Positions 56,062-64,000 of a stretch of 64,000 nucleotides of DNA are shown here, piece after piece. Within the stretch, counting starts at the first letter, position 1. Each line of letters opens with the position of its first letter. The translations under genes and the position numbers were made by a program. The stretch is from Aliiglaciecola sp. CAU 1673 (lineage in GTDB: Bacteria > Pseudomonadota > Gammaproteobacteria > Enterobacterales > Alteromonadaceae): the NCBI RefSeq assembly GCF_029223185.1, contig NZ_JARHUG010000011.1, positions 62,001 through 126,000 of the forward strand. Direction: 5' to 3'. The notes beneath the pieces were generated by a model. It saw only the letters and a program-made list of their open reading frames with translations, had not been told where the DNA came from and ran no database searches.

Positions 56062-56291
56062 TAACTTCCCCAAGTCTTTGTTGTTTATTGTTTTTTTGCA
56101 GGATGCATTAGGACATTGGAAGCCCCGGAGGTCCATCCTGATTTTTTACTGAAAAGAGTGATCCGATGACCAAACCAGTTTCAGCATAATGAATCTCTAA
56201 ATTAGCCGCAATGTAAAAAAAACGTTTTAATTGGTACTATGGTTCCACTAATATGGGCGAAGATCAAGTTTCCTGATAACGAGGTGGGCAG
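56062..56291. promoter_or_regulatory. Divergent control region of the receptor and cytochrome operon, with candidate operator
   Basis: The 230-bp gap must hold both promoters. It contains AAAACGTTTT (56219-56228) and, next to it, the imperfect palindrome TGGTACTATGGTTCCA (56232-56247; six of eight positions match between half-sites). The second lies 45-60 bp before the cytochrome start, a plausible operator for the TetR protein at 60298. No clear -35/-10 pair was found. Confidence 0.4.
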
Positions 56292-56948
56292 GTGCCAAAA
56301 ATCAGCTGTATAAAGATGCAATACATAAAGGGCCGCGCATTGTCAGCAATGTTGTTGATGATAAGTGGATTATCCACCTTTCCCTTTAGCGCCGCTGCCA
56401 TGGAGGCACCCAAGGAATTCGCCACTTGCGCCGCCTGCCATGGCACCAGCGGTGAAGGTAATGTGGCATCGCAGGCACCGGTGCTGGCGGGATTATCAAA
56501 AGACTATCTATTGCGACAAATGGCCCATTTCCTATCCGGGATCCGCGGTGGTGAGCTCGACAGCCTGAGTGCCCAGCAGATGAAACAAGTCAGCCAAAGT
56601 CTGCTCGCCGAAGATAAGACGAGAAACGCCATTGCAGAGTACTTGGCTGCGTTGCCCGCTCCCAAATTGGATTACTCGCAATTGGGAGATATCAAAAAGG
56701 GTAATAGTTATTATCAAAACAATTGCGGCGCCTGCCATGGTGGCAACGCCCAGGGCAACGAAGCTATGAAGGCGCCAAGACTCGCCAATCAGCACCCGGA
56801 CTACCTGCGCCGTCAGTTTATGGCGTTCAGAGAAGGCGTCAGAGGTAGCCACGTTGAGGACAAGCCGGGGCGACAAATGGCGATGATGGCCAAAGTGCTT
56901 CCCCAAGATGTGCTCGACGACGTACTTAGCTTTATTGCGAGTCAGTAG
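56292..56948 (+). CDS. Periplasmic diheme cytochrome c4-like protein
   Basis: The 218-residue product has a signal peptide (hydrophobic core LSAMLLMISGLSTFPFSAAA) and two class I cytochrome domains: heme 1 C46-AA-C49-H50 and heme 2 C145-GA-C148-H149. Between and after them lie helices with likely Met ligands, including HFLSGIRGG and FMAFREGVRGS. This duplicated layout is cytochrome c4, an electron carrier. The start is GTG 56292, seven bases after GAGG; ATG 56316 would still leave a signal peptide. It is 2 nt from the next gene, so it is the probable electron partner of the diheme enzyme. Confidence 0.9.
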   Translation: MPKISCIKMQYIKGRALSAMLLMISGLSTFPFSAAAMEAPKEFATCAACHGTSGEGNVASQAPVLAGLSKDYLLRQMAHFLSGIRGGELDSLSAQQMKQVSQSLLAEDKTRNAIAEYLAALPAPKLDYSQLGDIKKGNSYYQNNCGACHGGNAQGNEAMKAPRLANQHPDYLRRQFMAFREGVRGSHVEDKPGRQMAMMAKVLPQDVLDDVLSFIASQ

Positions 56949-56950
56949 CT

Positions 56951-58129
56951 ATGTATCGCTTGCTGGTTTTACTGTTGTTAATAGCGGCCAATGCGCAAGC
57001 CATTGAGCTAAAGCAAAGCTGCCCTCCTAGTTTTGAGGAGCGGGAGGGGCGCTGTTATCTGGTCAGTCGTTATCAGTTTTTTGATTCCATGCAGGGTAAA
57101 GGCGTGGGCGGTACCCACACTGGCCTGCCGCCGATTCGTGATGGTTTTAGTCCTGCGCAAATCGATTTGGGGCGCTATCTTTTTTTCGATCCGATTTTAT
57201 CCCGCGATCACAACCTGTCTTGTGCCAATTGTCATCAGCCGCAGCGGGGATTTAGCGATGGTATGGGACGCAGTGTTGGTGCTACCGGTGAGCCGGTAAA
57301 ACGCGGCGCCCCCGGTCTTTGGAATGTGGGCTTTTTACGCCGCCTGTTCTGGGATGCCAGGGCGACGTCCCTGGAAGAACAGGCCAGAGGCCCCTTATTT
57401 GATCCCAAAGAAATGGCCAATACCCCCAAGCAGTTACTTGAAGATCTCAGCAATAGTCCTGAGTACGAACAACTTTTTGCCACCGCTTTTCCTGAACAGG
57501 ACAGGGCTATTTCCATCAGCAACGTCACGCTTGCCCTGGCGGCATTTCAAAGCAGTTTGATTTCGCTGAACAGCCGCTATGACCAGTATGCCCTTGGTTA
57601 TCATCAGGCCCTGTCAGAGCAGGAAATAAAGGGCATGAATGTGTATCGCTCTTTTGTGGCCCGCTGTGCGGAATGTCATACGCCGCCGCTTTTTACCAAT
57701 CAGCAGATTGCGGTGATTGGCACCCCGGAGCCCGAAGGGTTGCCGCTTGATATTGGCGCTGAGGCGACTTTCGATGCGCCAAAACTAAAAGGCGGTTTTA
57801 AGGTGCCAAGCCTGCGCAATATTGTTAACAGCGGGCCTTATATGCACTCAGGTCGTTTTGATAACCTCGAAGATGCCGTGCGCTTTTATACACAGGGTCG
57901 CGGCCATGCGGTACCAGAAGGTGTCGATATGCAGATCCATTGGCATATCTGGGAGCCTAATCTCAGCGACCAGGAAATTACTGATATTGTTGCCTTTTTG
58001 GGGGCGCTGACCGACGAAAGCCTGCTGCCCGAGATCCCAACAATATTACCCTCGGGCCTGATGTCTCTGGCATCGACCAATCAATCACTCTCCCCAAATG
58101 CAAACCACAAGGAATCTGAACATGAATAA
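56951..58129 (+). CDS. Diheme cytochrome c peroxidase/MauG-family enzyme
   Basis: The 392-residue product has a signal peptide (MYRLLVLLLLIAANAQA) and two heme sites: C91-AN-C94-H95 (peroxidatic side, followed by GFSDG) and C239-AE-C242-H243. It also has family blocks LGRYLFFDPILS, FWDARATSLEEQARGPL, EM, VPSLRNI and GPYMHSGRF. An N-terminal extension has two cysteines (C24, C35) that could pair. Members reduce H2O2 or, as in MauG, oxidise a protein partner. Which applies here is not decidable from sequence. It lies between the c4 gene and the beta-helix gene and overlaps the latter by 8 bp. Confidence 0.92.
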   Translation: MYRLLVLLLLIAANAQAIELKQSCPPSFEEREGRCYLVSRYQFFDSMQGKGVGGTHTGLPPIRDGFSPAQIDLGRYLFFDPILSRDHNLSCANCHQPQRGFSDGMGRSVGATGEPVKRGAPGLWNVGFLRRLFWDARATSLEEQARGPLFDPKEMANTPKQLLEDLSNSPEYEQLFATAFPEQDRAISISNVTLALAAFQSSLISLNSRYDQYALGYHQALSEQEIKGMNVYRSFVARCAECHTPPLFTNQQIAVIGTPEPEGLPLDIGAEATFDAPKLKGGFKVPSLRNIVNSGPYMHSGRFDNLEDAVRFYTQGRGHAVPEGVDMQIHWHIWEPNLSDQEITDIVAFLGALTDESLLPEIPTILPSGLMSLASTNQSLSPNANHKESEHE

Positions 58130-59627
58130 AGCGGTGATGCTTAGCGTGCTGCTGATAATTGCAGCCTTTTTCGCCGGCCGTTTTTGGTCCGGTCCGTCTT
58201 CGGTCACCATTACCGACAGTCGCGGTGGCGCCAGCTATGCCGGTGGTGTATCGGCCGATGAAGGCAGTAAGACAGAAGGTACCCGTCAGGTGGTGCCGGC
58301 AGGCTCTGGCAAGGTTCTGGAAGTGCGTGAAGGAGAGCGCATTATGGATATGGTTAAGGCCGCAGAGCCAGGCGACACCATCAGGGTGTATCCGGGCACC
58401 TATTCTGAAACCGTATATATCGACAAAGATGGCATTCGCCTGGTGGGCGTGATTGAAGCCGGTAAACGGGCAACCTTGGACGGAGAAGGCCATCTGAACG
58501 ATGCCATTTTGTATTCGGGCAACAATATCGTGGTTGAGAATTTTCTGATCACCAAGTACAAGGGCAACGCTATTATGGGTCAGGCCGGGAATAACTTTGA
58601 GATCCGCAATAACATCATTGTGGATACCGGCGTCTACGGCATTTTTCCGCAACTGGGGAAAAACGGCATCGTTGAGCACAATGTGATTTCCGGTATCGAG
58701 GATGCGGCCATCTATGTGGGCATGAGTGACAACATTCATGTGGCCCATAACCAGGTGTTTGCAAGCGTGGCTGGTATTGAAATTGAAAACAGCCGCCATG
58801 CGATTGTGGAAAACAACTATGTCACTAATAACGCCGGAGGGATCCTGGCCTTTATCACCCCGGGTCTGCCGGTCAAAACCACTTACGATGTGATCATTCG
58901 TAATAACTTTGTGGTGGATAACAACCATGTGAATTTCGGCGCGCCAGGCAGCACTGTAGCCGGGATCCCTTCTGGTACCGGTATGCTGATTATGGCCGCC
59001 GATCAGGTGGTGATTGAGAACAATATTATCTCCGGGAATAAAACCGCCGGGATCCTGATTACCGACCATGATAATGCCCCTAATACCACCATCGATCCGG
59101 AGTCTGATCCTGCGCCTGATAAACTGGCCATCCTCAACAACCTGATGCTTAACAACGGCTATGACACTATCGACGAAGTGAAGGCCCTGATGCTTACTGA
59201 GTTTAAAACCGGCCAGCCGGATATTGTGCGTGTGGGGGTAAGCCGTGATAGCTGCATTATCAACCGCCATCAGTATGTGACGGTGGGCGTTGCCGATTGG
59301 GCAGAGTGTGATTTTACCCACACCAAAGACATTAGCACTTACCTGCTGGCAGAGCCGGTGGCGCCAAGAGAAATCGATCATTCAGAGGTGGGTAAGGTCG
59401 CCTATTTGGGGATCTGTGCCGGTTGCCATACTTATACCGGACGCATGATTGGGCCACCGGTACAGGTGATCCAGGCGCTGTATATGGATAATGCCGAGGG
59501 CTTGGCGGCCTATATTGCCAACCCGGTCAAAAAGCGTGATGACTACCCGGAAATGCCACCTCAGGATTATTTGGATGAAGCCACACGTTTGGCGGTAGCC
59601 AACTACATGTTGTCGGTGAGCAAATAG
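58122..59627 (+). CDS. Right-handed beta-helix protein fused to a C-terminal cytochrome c domain
   Basis: The 501-residue product has an N-terminal membrane anchor or signal (MNKAVMLSVLLIIAAFFAG). A parallel beta-helix (about 65-345) has turns of about 20-24 residues, visible as recurring IRNN, VEHN, VAHN, VENN, IRNN, IENN and ILNN stacks. A short linker follows, then a class I cytochrome domain with C432-AG-C435-H436 and probable axial M478 (YPEMPP). From memory the beta-helix part resembles family TIGR03805, known near c-type cytochromes. ATG 58122 has AAGGA eight bases before. The fold suggests carbohydrate or polymer binding. An antisense frame of 467 codons lies over it and is rejected. 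Confidence 0.88.
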   Translation: MNKAVMLSVLLIIAAFFAGRFWSGPSSVTITDSRGGASYAGGVSADEGSKTEGTRQVVPAGSGKVLEVREGERIMDMVKAAEPGDTIRVYPGTYSETVYIDKDGIRLVGVIEAGKRATLDGEGHLNDAILYSGNNIVVENFLITKYKGNAIMGQAGNNFEIRNNIIVDTGVYGIFPQLGKNGIVEHNVISGIEDAAIYVGMSDNIHVAHNQVFASVAGIEIENSRHAIVENNYVTNNAGGILAFITPGLPVKTTYDVIIRNNFVVDNNHVNFGAPGSTVAGIPSGTGMLIMAADQVVIENNIISGNKTAGILITDHDNAPNTTIDPESDPAPDKLAILNNLMLNNGYDTIDEVKALMLTEFKTGQPDIVRVGVSRDSCIINRHQYVTVGVADWAECDFTHTKDISTYLLAEPVAPREIDHSEVGKVAYLGICAGCHTYTGRMIGPPVQVIQALYMDNAEGLAAYIANPVKKRDDYPEMPPQDYLDEATRLAVANYMLSVSK

Positions 59628-59635
59628 GGGATAAC

Positions 59636-59659
59636 CACAGAGTCACAGAGGGCACAGAG
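59636..59659. repeat. Triple CACAGAG direct repeat after the cytochrome operon
   Basis: CACAGAG occurs at 59636-59642, 59644-59650 and 59653-59659. From memory this type of motif is seen after genes in many bacterial genomes. Its meaning here is unknown. Confidence 0.6.
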
Positions 59660-59739
59660 ATGGAAGGGGATATCTAATGCTCCTCTGTCATCCCCGGATT
59701 GAAGGGCACTGTGTCTCCGAAGGTGCTGGTTGAATTGTC

Positions 59740-59764
59740 ATCCCCGAATGTAGTTATCGGGGAT
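59740..59764. repeat. REP-like palindrome
   Basis: ATCCCCGA (59740-59747) and TCGGGGAT (59757-59764) are a perfect 8-bp inverted repeat with a 9-nt loop, preceded by TGTC. A second half-copy, TGTCATCCCCGGA, lies just upstream around 59687. The form resembles repetitive intergenic palindromes of alteromonads and vibrios. It could also terminate both convergent units, but it has no T-run. Confidence 0.55.
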
Positions 59765-59823
59765 CTGTATCAGCTCTCTCCAAAGATGCCCTTTAACAAC
59801 TTAAGGGCATGACTCTACCCTAT

Positions 59824-60294
59824 CTAATTCGCCGCAGGGACCACAGCCTGATAGGCCTCGGTGCCGTATAGCGGTACTGTCGACAGGCTGTGTTTAAAGC
59901 TGCCGGAGGTCTCCTTGGTGGAGTAAGACACATACATCAGGGTTTGATGCTTGGCATCGAAAATACGCCGTATTTTCATGCTTTTGAAAAAGATACTTTT
60001 GGACTTGCTGAACAGCACTTCGCCGGAATCACTCTTATCTATTTGAGCAATCATCTGGGCGCTGATGGGGCCGGTTTGACGGCAAGCGATGGCGCTATCC
60101 GATGGGTCGGAAAAACTTAAATCAGCCTCAATACTGGAGACATGGCAGGTGACACCGGTGACGATGGGGTCATTAAAGGCATCCAGCTTAATGTCTTTGG
60201 TGGTAAACAAGCCAAGCGAGACGTCACCCACTTCGTTGCCGCCACAGGCAGATAACAGCGCGCACAGGGTGATGATGGCAATTGGTTTTTTCAT
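59824..60294 (-). CDS. creA: CreA-family lipoprotein
   Basis: The 156-residue product has a lipobox LLSAC (C17) and the CreA outline: VGDVSLGLFTTKDIKLDAFNDP, VTCHVSS, SDSAIACRQTGPIS and FKSMKIRRIFDAKHQTLMYVSYS. The two cysteines in VTCHV and IACRQ are conserved in CreA and probably pair. E. coli CreA has no lipobox to my memory, so lipidation here would be a difference. Its function is not known. It follows the TetR gene by 3 nt, so the two form one unit. Confidence 0.85.
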   Translation of the reverse strand: MKKPIAIITLCALLSACGGNEVGDVSLGLFTTKDIKLDAFNDPIVTGVTCHVSSIEADLSFSDPSDSAIACRQTGPISAQMIAQIDKSDSGEVLFSKSKSIFFKSMKIRRIFDAKHQTLMYVSYSTKETSGSFKHSLSTVPLYGTEAYQAVVPAAN

Positions 60295-60297
60295 AAT

Positions 60298-60951
60298 TTA
60301 AAGCTCGAATAAGGTGCTGCTCAACAGCAGTGCGATGGTGGTATCAAGCTCATCCTCGGTCAGCGCGCTGCTTAGCATCTGATATTCCAGTTGCAGCAGG
60401 GTACCTACCAGCACATTGGCCCTGGCACTGGCATGGGGATGAGCAAGACTCTCGAAGAAGTGACTGACCGCCCGTTGTGTCATTTGCTGTGAGGTGGTGA
60501 GTAGCTTACCCAGTTTGGGATCGCGCAATGCTTCCTGTCGGAATGACCATTCCAGTAACCTGTTGTCGCGGTCGGCGACCTGACTTTTGATATGGTTGAC
60601 CAGGAAGTGTTGCAGATTTTGCTTTAGTTTCACCCTATCCTGGTGCCGTTGGTACTCTTCCAAGGCTATCCAGGCGCTACGTTCCAAAAGCTGGATCTGG
60701 GCCAGATTTGATTCGGTAAAATAGACAAAGGCGTCATGAATCAAGCTATCGATGGATTCAAAGTAGTAGGTAGTAGCAGACAATGGCACCTCTGCCTCTT
60801 TAGCCACTGACCGATGTCGTACCTCGCGAATACCATCCCTGACCATTACCCGCAGGGCTGCCTGTAAAATGTTATTGCGTCTCTCCAGACTGTCACGACG
60901 TTTAGTGATACGGCCCTCGTAGGGGAGGGTGAGATTATCCAATATCTGCAA
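60298..60951 (-). CDS. TetR-family transcriptional regulator
   Basis: The 217-residue protein has a TetR N-terminal helix-turn-helix (about 26-75, RRNNILQAALRVMVRDGIREVRHRSVAKEAEVPLSATTYYF, split) and an all-helical ligand-binding C-terminal part. The ligand is unknown. The start is TTG 60951, supported by a strong AGGAG eight bases upstream. A palindrome-like TGGTTTTGAAACCA at 60980-60993, inside the 3' end of cysG, lies 29 bp upstream and could be an autoregulatory site. Proximity suggests it controls creA and perhaps the receptor/cytochrome island, but this is inference. Confidence 0.88.
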   Translation of the reverse strand: MQILDNLTLPYEGRITKRRDSLERRNNILQAALRVMVRDGIREVRHRSVAKEAEVPLSATTYYFESIDSLIHDAFVYFTESNLAQIQLLERSAWIALEEYQRHQDRVKLKQNLQHFLVNHIKSQVADRDNRLLEWSFRQEALRDPKLGKLLTTSQQMTQRAVSHFFESLAHPHASARANVLVGTLLQLEYQMLSSALTEDELDTTIALLLSSTLFEL

Positions 60952-60963
60952 CCCGGATGCTCC

Positions 60964-62352
60964 TTAAGCTGGGCGCTTTTGGTTTTGAAACCAGTTTAGC
61001 TGAGAATGCAGGCTGACCACAGTCCCCACGATAATCAGCGCCGGCGGTTTAATATCCGCAGCCTTGCTCTCAATATCGCTTAAGGTACCGGTAACCACTC
61101 GCTGCTGTTCGGTAGTCGCCTGCTCCACCAGAGCAATCGGCATATCGGCAGGCATACCATGGCTGATTAACTCACGGCAAATCACATTCAATCCGGTCAG
61201 CCCCATGTAAAACACTATGGTCTGACGTTTTTGCACCAGGGCCTGCCAGTCCAAATCGATGCTGTCATCTTTTAAATGGCCGGTAGCAAACACCACTGAC
61301 TGTGCATGGTCACGGTGAGTCAGCGGAATGCCGGCATAGCTGGCCGCGCCTGCGGCGGCAGTGATACCGGGCACCACTTCAAAACCAATGTCATGCTCAA
61401 GCAAGGCTTGGATTTCCTCACCACCGCGACCAAAGATATAAGGGTCGCCGCCCTTAAGGCGCACCACGCGTTTGCCTTCCAGCGCCAGCTTAACCATCAG
61501 GGCGTTAATATTCTCCTGGGGCAGAGCATGATTGCTGGCGGCTTTACCTACGTAGATTTTCTCGGCATCGCGGCGCACCATATCCAAAATGGTCTGTGGC
61601 ACCAAGCGATCGTACAGCACGACTTCAGCCTTTTGCATTAAACGCAGAGCGCGAAAGGTTAACAGCTCAGGATCGCCAGGACCGGCACCTACCAGATAGA
61701 CCTCACCCCTGCTGCTAGGCGCGCTGTGTTCCAACTTGCTGAGCAGCGCCTGTTCGGCCCGCTCTTCATTGCCCCTGAGGACTTTTTCGGCAATATCACC
61801 GTCAAACACCTCTTCCCAGAAGTAGCGGCGCTCGGTGACATCGGTAAAGCGCTGCTTTACTGCATCTCGGAAATACTCTGCAAAAGCGCCCAGACGGGCG
61901 ATGCGTTGTGGCACGAAGGCTTCCAACTTTTGGCGTAAATAACGCAATAACACAGGCGCTACGCCACCACTGGAAAGGGCAATCAGGATAGGAGAGCGAT
62001 CGATGATGGCCGGGGTAATAAAACCGCAGAGTTTGGGAGCATCCACCACATTGACCAGCAGATTGCGGGCCTTGGCTTGCTGGCTTATCTCGGCATTAAG
62101 TGCCTTATCATTGGTGGCCACAAAGACCAGTTGTACCCCTTCCAGATCTTCTGTTTGGTAGGGACGATTATGCAGGCTGATTTTTTTATTATCGGCGAAA
62201 CTTTGCACGGTGGCACTGACCCAAGGGGCAACCACTGTCACTTTGGCCTGGGTACGCAGCAACAACTCGATTTTGCGCGCGGCCACTTCGCCAGCACCTA
62301 CCACCAGGCATCGCAGATCCTGGGTATCAACAAATAACGGGAAATACTGCAT
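60964..62352 (-). CDS. cysG: Siroheme synthase CysG
   Basis: CysG makes siroheme from uroporphyrinogen III for sulfite and nitrite reductases. The 462-residue fusion has an N-terminal dehydrogenase/ferrochelatase (LRCLVVGAGEVAARKIELLL, then VVDAPKLCGFITPAI and LSSGGVAPVLLRYLR). The C-terminal methyltransferase has VYLVGAGPGDPELLT, VRLKGGDPYIFGRGGEE and VVPGITAAAGAASYAGIPLTHR. Length is standard. The TetR gene starts 12 nt after its stop, so regulator and creA may be read through from cysG. No nitrite or sulfite reductase gene is in the window. Confidence 0.97.
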   Translation of the reverse strand: MQYFPLFVDTQDLRCLVVGAGEVAARKIELLLRTQAKVTVVAPWVSATVQSFADNKKISLHNRPYQTEDLEGVQLVFVATNDKALNAEISQQAKARNLLVNVVDAPKLCGFITPAIIDRSPILIALSSGGVAPVLLRYLRQKLEAFVPQRIARLGAFAEYFRDAVKQRFTDVTERRYFWEEVFDGDIAEKVLRGNEERAEQALLSKLEHSAPSSRGEVYLVGAGPGDPELLTFRALRLMQKAEVVLYDRLVPQTILDMVRRDAEKIYVGKAASNHALPQENINALMVKLALEGKRVVRLKGGDPYIFGRGGEEIQALLEHDIGFEVVPGITAAAGAASYAGIPLTHRDHAQSVVFATGHLKDDSIDLDWQALVQKRQTIVFYMGLTGLNVICRELISHGMPADMPIALVEQATTEQQRVVTGTLSDIESKAADIKPPALIIVGTVVSLHSQLNWFQNQKRPA

Positions 62353-62602
62353 GTAATTAGAAAACCGGAAGATTCATGGATGCCATTTTATTCCTTTATT
62401 AATAACCAGATAATATTAATTTCTCAAAACATATTCCTTTTTTCTCTGTATTTTTCTTTTTTTGTTTCATTCACTGGTTAGCCATCTATATTCAGTGTCA
62501 TGTTTTTTTCCTGTGAATAGCCCTGCCAGCGAACTCAGTTAGCTGAAAAGTGAGGTAGTTTGCTAGTCCTTGCTTTGTTGGATGCACATCTTAGGAGCCT
62601 TT

Positions 62603-64000
62603 ATGATTCGTTCGGTTTCCATCGGTAATCGTTTGTATGGGGCATTTACTGTCCTGCTTGCGCTGATAATCATTCTGGGTGTCAGTACCTATTTCAACCT
62701 GCGTGAGATGGATGATTTAACCAATACCATTGAACAGCACCGAGTACCGAGCTTAGCGGCCATTAACGATATCAATATCGAGTTCCAGCGGGGCAGGCTC
62801 AATGCGGTGAATGTATTGACCGCGCGCACAGCGGAGGCTCGTCAGGAATACGAAACCCAGTTGGTCAAGGTTAATAATGAGCTTGAAGATGCCAAGACCC
62901 GTTATGCCAGTCTGATTCGAACACCAGAAACCCGTGCGTTGTATGAAGATTTTCTGGCCATGGAGAAACGTTACTGGTCACTGCAACAAAACATTCAGAC
63001 ACAGGCGCTAAGTGGTGATGAAGATGGTGCCTTTGCCAGGCGAGATCGCGAGTTGACGCCGTTGGCCAGGGAAGTGTCTGCCAAGTTGACGGCTTTGTTG
63101 GAGCGCCAGCGCAATCGTATTCAGGAAACATCGGCACTAGCTACCCAAGCTTATGTGGAAGCCAGCAGCCAGTTGGTGATTACCATTATTGCTTTGGTCG
63201 TGTTGGTTGTTGTCATGGCGCGAGTGATAACCCGTAGCTTGGTCAAGCCCATTTCAGAGGCTGCAAGAGTGGCCGATGCCATTGCCAATAATGATCTTAC
63301 CGCTGAGATTGATATTGATGGCAATGATGAAGCCACGGCCCTTAGTCGATCTCTTAATAATATGCAGAAAAATTTAAGGCAAACAGTGTCTCTTATCGGC
63401 GATTCTTCCCATCAATTGGCTACGGCCTGCGAAGAGCTCAATCTGATAACCAAAGATGCCGAGCAGAATCAATTACAGCAGGCCCGTGAATTGGAGCAGG
63501 CCTCAAGTGCCGTTAACGAATTGACGGTGTCCATCGAAGAAGTTGCTACCAATGCCACAGAAACCGCTAAGGAGTCACAACAGGCCAATGATAAGACTGA
63601 TTATGGCGCGGCACAGGTTAAGCGGACGGTCAGCTCTATTGAATCGCTGGTGGCAACAATTAAGAGCTCATCGGCCAATACTGAAGAATTGTCCAAGCAA
63701 GTGGGCAATGTGCGCTCAGTGCTTGAGGTGATTCGCGGAATTGCTGAACAAACCAATTTGTTGGCCCTAAATGCCGCCATCGAGGCAGCTCGTGCCGGTG
63801 AGGCCGGACGCGGCTTTGCCGTGGTAGCTGATGAGGTTCGAGCCTTGGCCAGTCGCACCAAGGATTCCACAACGGAAATTGAGGAAATCGTTAAAGCAGT
63901 GGAAAGCGGTACCGACGCCACGGTTAAAGCCATGGGCAGCAGTCAAAGTCAGGCGGCCACCACGTTGGAGGCCGGTAATGAAGGAAGTGAGGCTCTGGTG
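62603..64000 (+). CDS. Methyl-accepting chemotaxis protein (3' end outside the window)
   Basis: The frame is open for 466 codons to the last base of the window, so the gene is partial. It has an N-terminal transmembrane helix (about 9-30, [16 protein letters not shown]), a periplasmic helical sensor (about 31-187), a second membrane helix (about 190-208), a HAMP domain ([20 protein letters not shown]), and the cytoplasmic signalling hairpin. The conserved tip is present: [20 protein letters not shown] and [20 protein letters not shown] lies eight bases before ATG 62603. The sensor ligand is unknown. Confidence 0.95.
   Translation, partial: MIRSVSIGNRLYGAFTVLLALIIILGVSTYFNLREMDDLTNTIEQHRVPSLAAINDINIEFQRGRLNAVNVLTARTAEARQEYETQLVKVNNELEDAKTRYASLIRTPETRALYEDFLAMEKRYWSLQQNIQTQALSGDEDGAFARRDRELTPLAREVSAKLTALLERQRNRIQETSALATQAYVEASSQLVITIIALVVLVVVMARVITRSLVKPISEAARVADAIANNDLTAEIDIDGNDEATALSRSLNNMQKNLRQTVSLIGDSSHQLATACEELNLITKDAEQNQLQQARELEQASSAVNELTVSIEEVATNATETAKESQQANDKTDYGAAQVKRTVSSIESLVATIKSSSANTEELSKQVGNVRSVLEVIRGIAEQTNLLALNAAIEAARAGEAGRGFAVVADEVRALASRTKDSTTEIEEIVKAVESGTDATVKAMGSSQSQAATTLEAGNEGSEALV

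Noticed and set aside
57978-59381. A 467-codon minus-strand open frame opposite the beta-helix cytochrome gene
   Set aside because: It lies wholly antisense to genes with clear heme motifs, ribosome sites and coupling. Its His- and Asn-rich product has no domain I recognise. Long antisense frames are expected where the sense strand has this codon pattern.
1-64000. CRISPR arrays, tRNA or rRNA genes, insertion sequences and prophage
   Set aside because: I saw no regular spaced repeats, no tRNA-like or rRNA sequence, and no transposase, integrase or phage structural gene.

Overview
The window reads as ordinary chromosome of a marine-type gammaproteobacterium. Its gene content and gene orders (ftsB-ispD-ispF-truD-surE-pcm-yqaA-nlpD-rpoS, mutH, rppH-ptsP, lgt-thyA, rapA-rluA, divergent ygiM/ygiF, pqiABC) are typical of the group. 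MutH with catalytic residues at D70, E77 and K79 points to a Dam-methylating lineage. The catabolic-type TonB receptor, the cytochrome genes and the alteromonad-type hypothetical proteins suggest Alteromonadales; this is inference from protein sequence, not a database result. I see no rRNA, tRNA, CRISPR array, insertion sequence or prophage.

Layout. 0.1-4.2 kb: purL with its promoter and terminator. 4.5-8.8 kb: a 44-residue membrane miniprotein, then leftward smrA and the pqiABC lipid-transport operon. 8.8-10.4 kb: a secreted SnoaL-like protein and a divergent orphan betaine-type binding protein. 10.4-16.8 kb: the leftward ftsB-to-rpoS operon (division, isoprenoids, tRNA pseudouridine, protein repair, stationary phase). 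16.9-24.2 kb: leftward subtilase, CorA, CaCA antiporter, alpha/beta hydrolase, the TIGR03545/TIGR03546-like pair and a LysE exporter. 24.3-27.6 kb: putA without its DNA-binding domain, with a structured leader. 27.8-33.5 kb: ygiM, ygiF (CYTH-CHAD), a membrane-anchored AraC-type regulator, two small membrane proteins, mutH and a YhhN-family gene. 33.7-41.1 kb: rightward rppH, ptsP, a TauE-type permease, lgt, thyA, and a REC-CheC/diguanylate cyclase pair. 41.1-49.2 kb: leftward ampG, hypotheticals, a DUF3530 protein, rluA and rapA. 49.6-53.4 kb: phoH2, a tandem DsbC-like protein and a transglutaminase-like secreted protein. 53.5-61 kb: an accessory envelope redox island. 61-64 kb: cysG and the start of a chemoreceptor gene that runs off the window.

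The most interesting region is 53.5-61 kb. A TonB-dependent receptor is divergent from three translationally linked exported genes: a diheme cytochrome c4-like protein, a diheme MauG/cytochrome-c-peroxidase-like enzyme, and a right-handed beta-helix protein fused to a C-terminal monoheme cytochrome. A TetR regulator and a CreA lipoprotein lie just beyond. Together they look like an uncharacterised uptake and periplasmic oxidation system. Other items worth a look are a single-chain double DsbC, a subtilase whose natural start is one base out of frame at an A6 run, PqiA without its second zinc ribbon, and PutA without its repressor domain.
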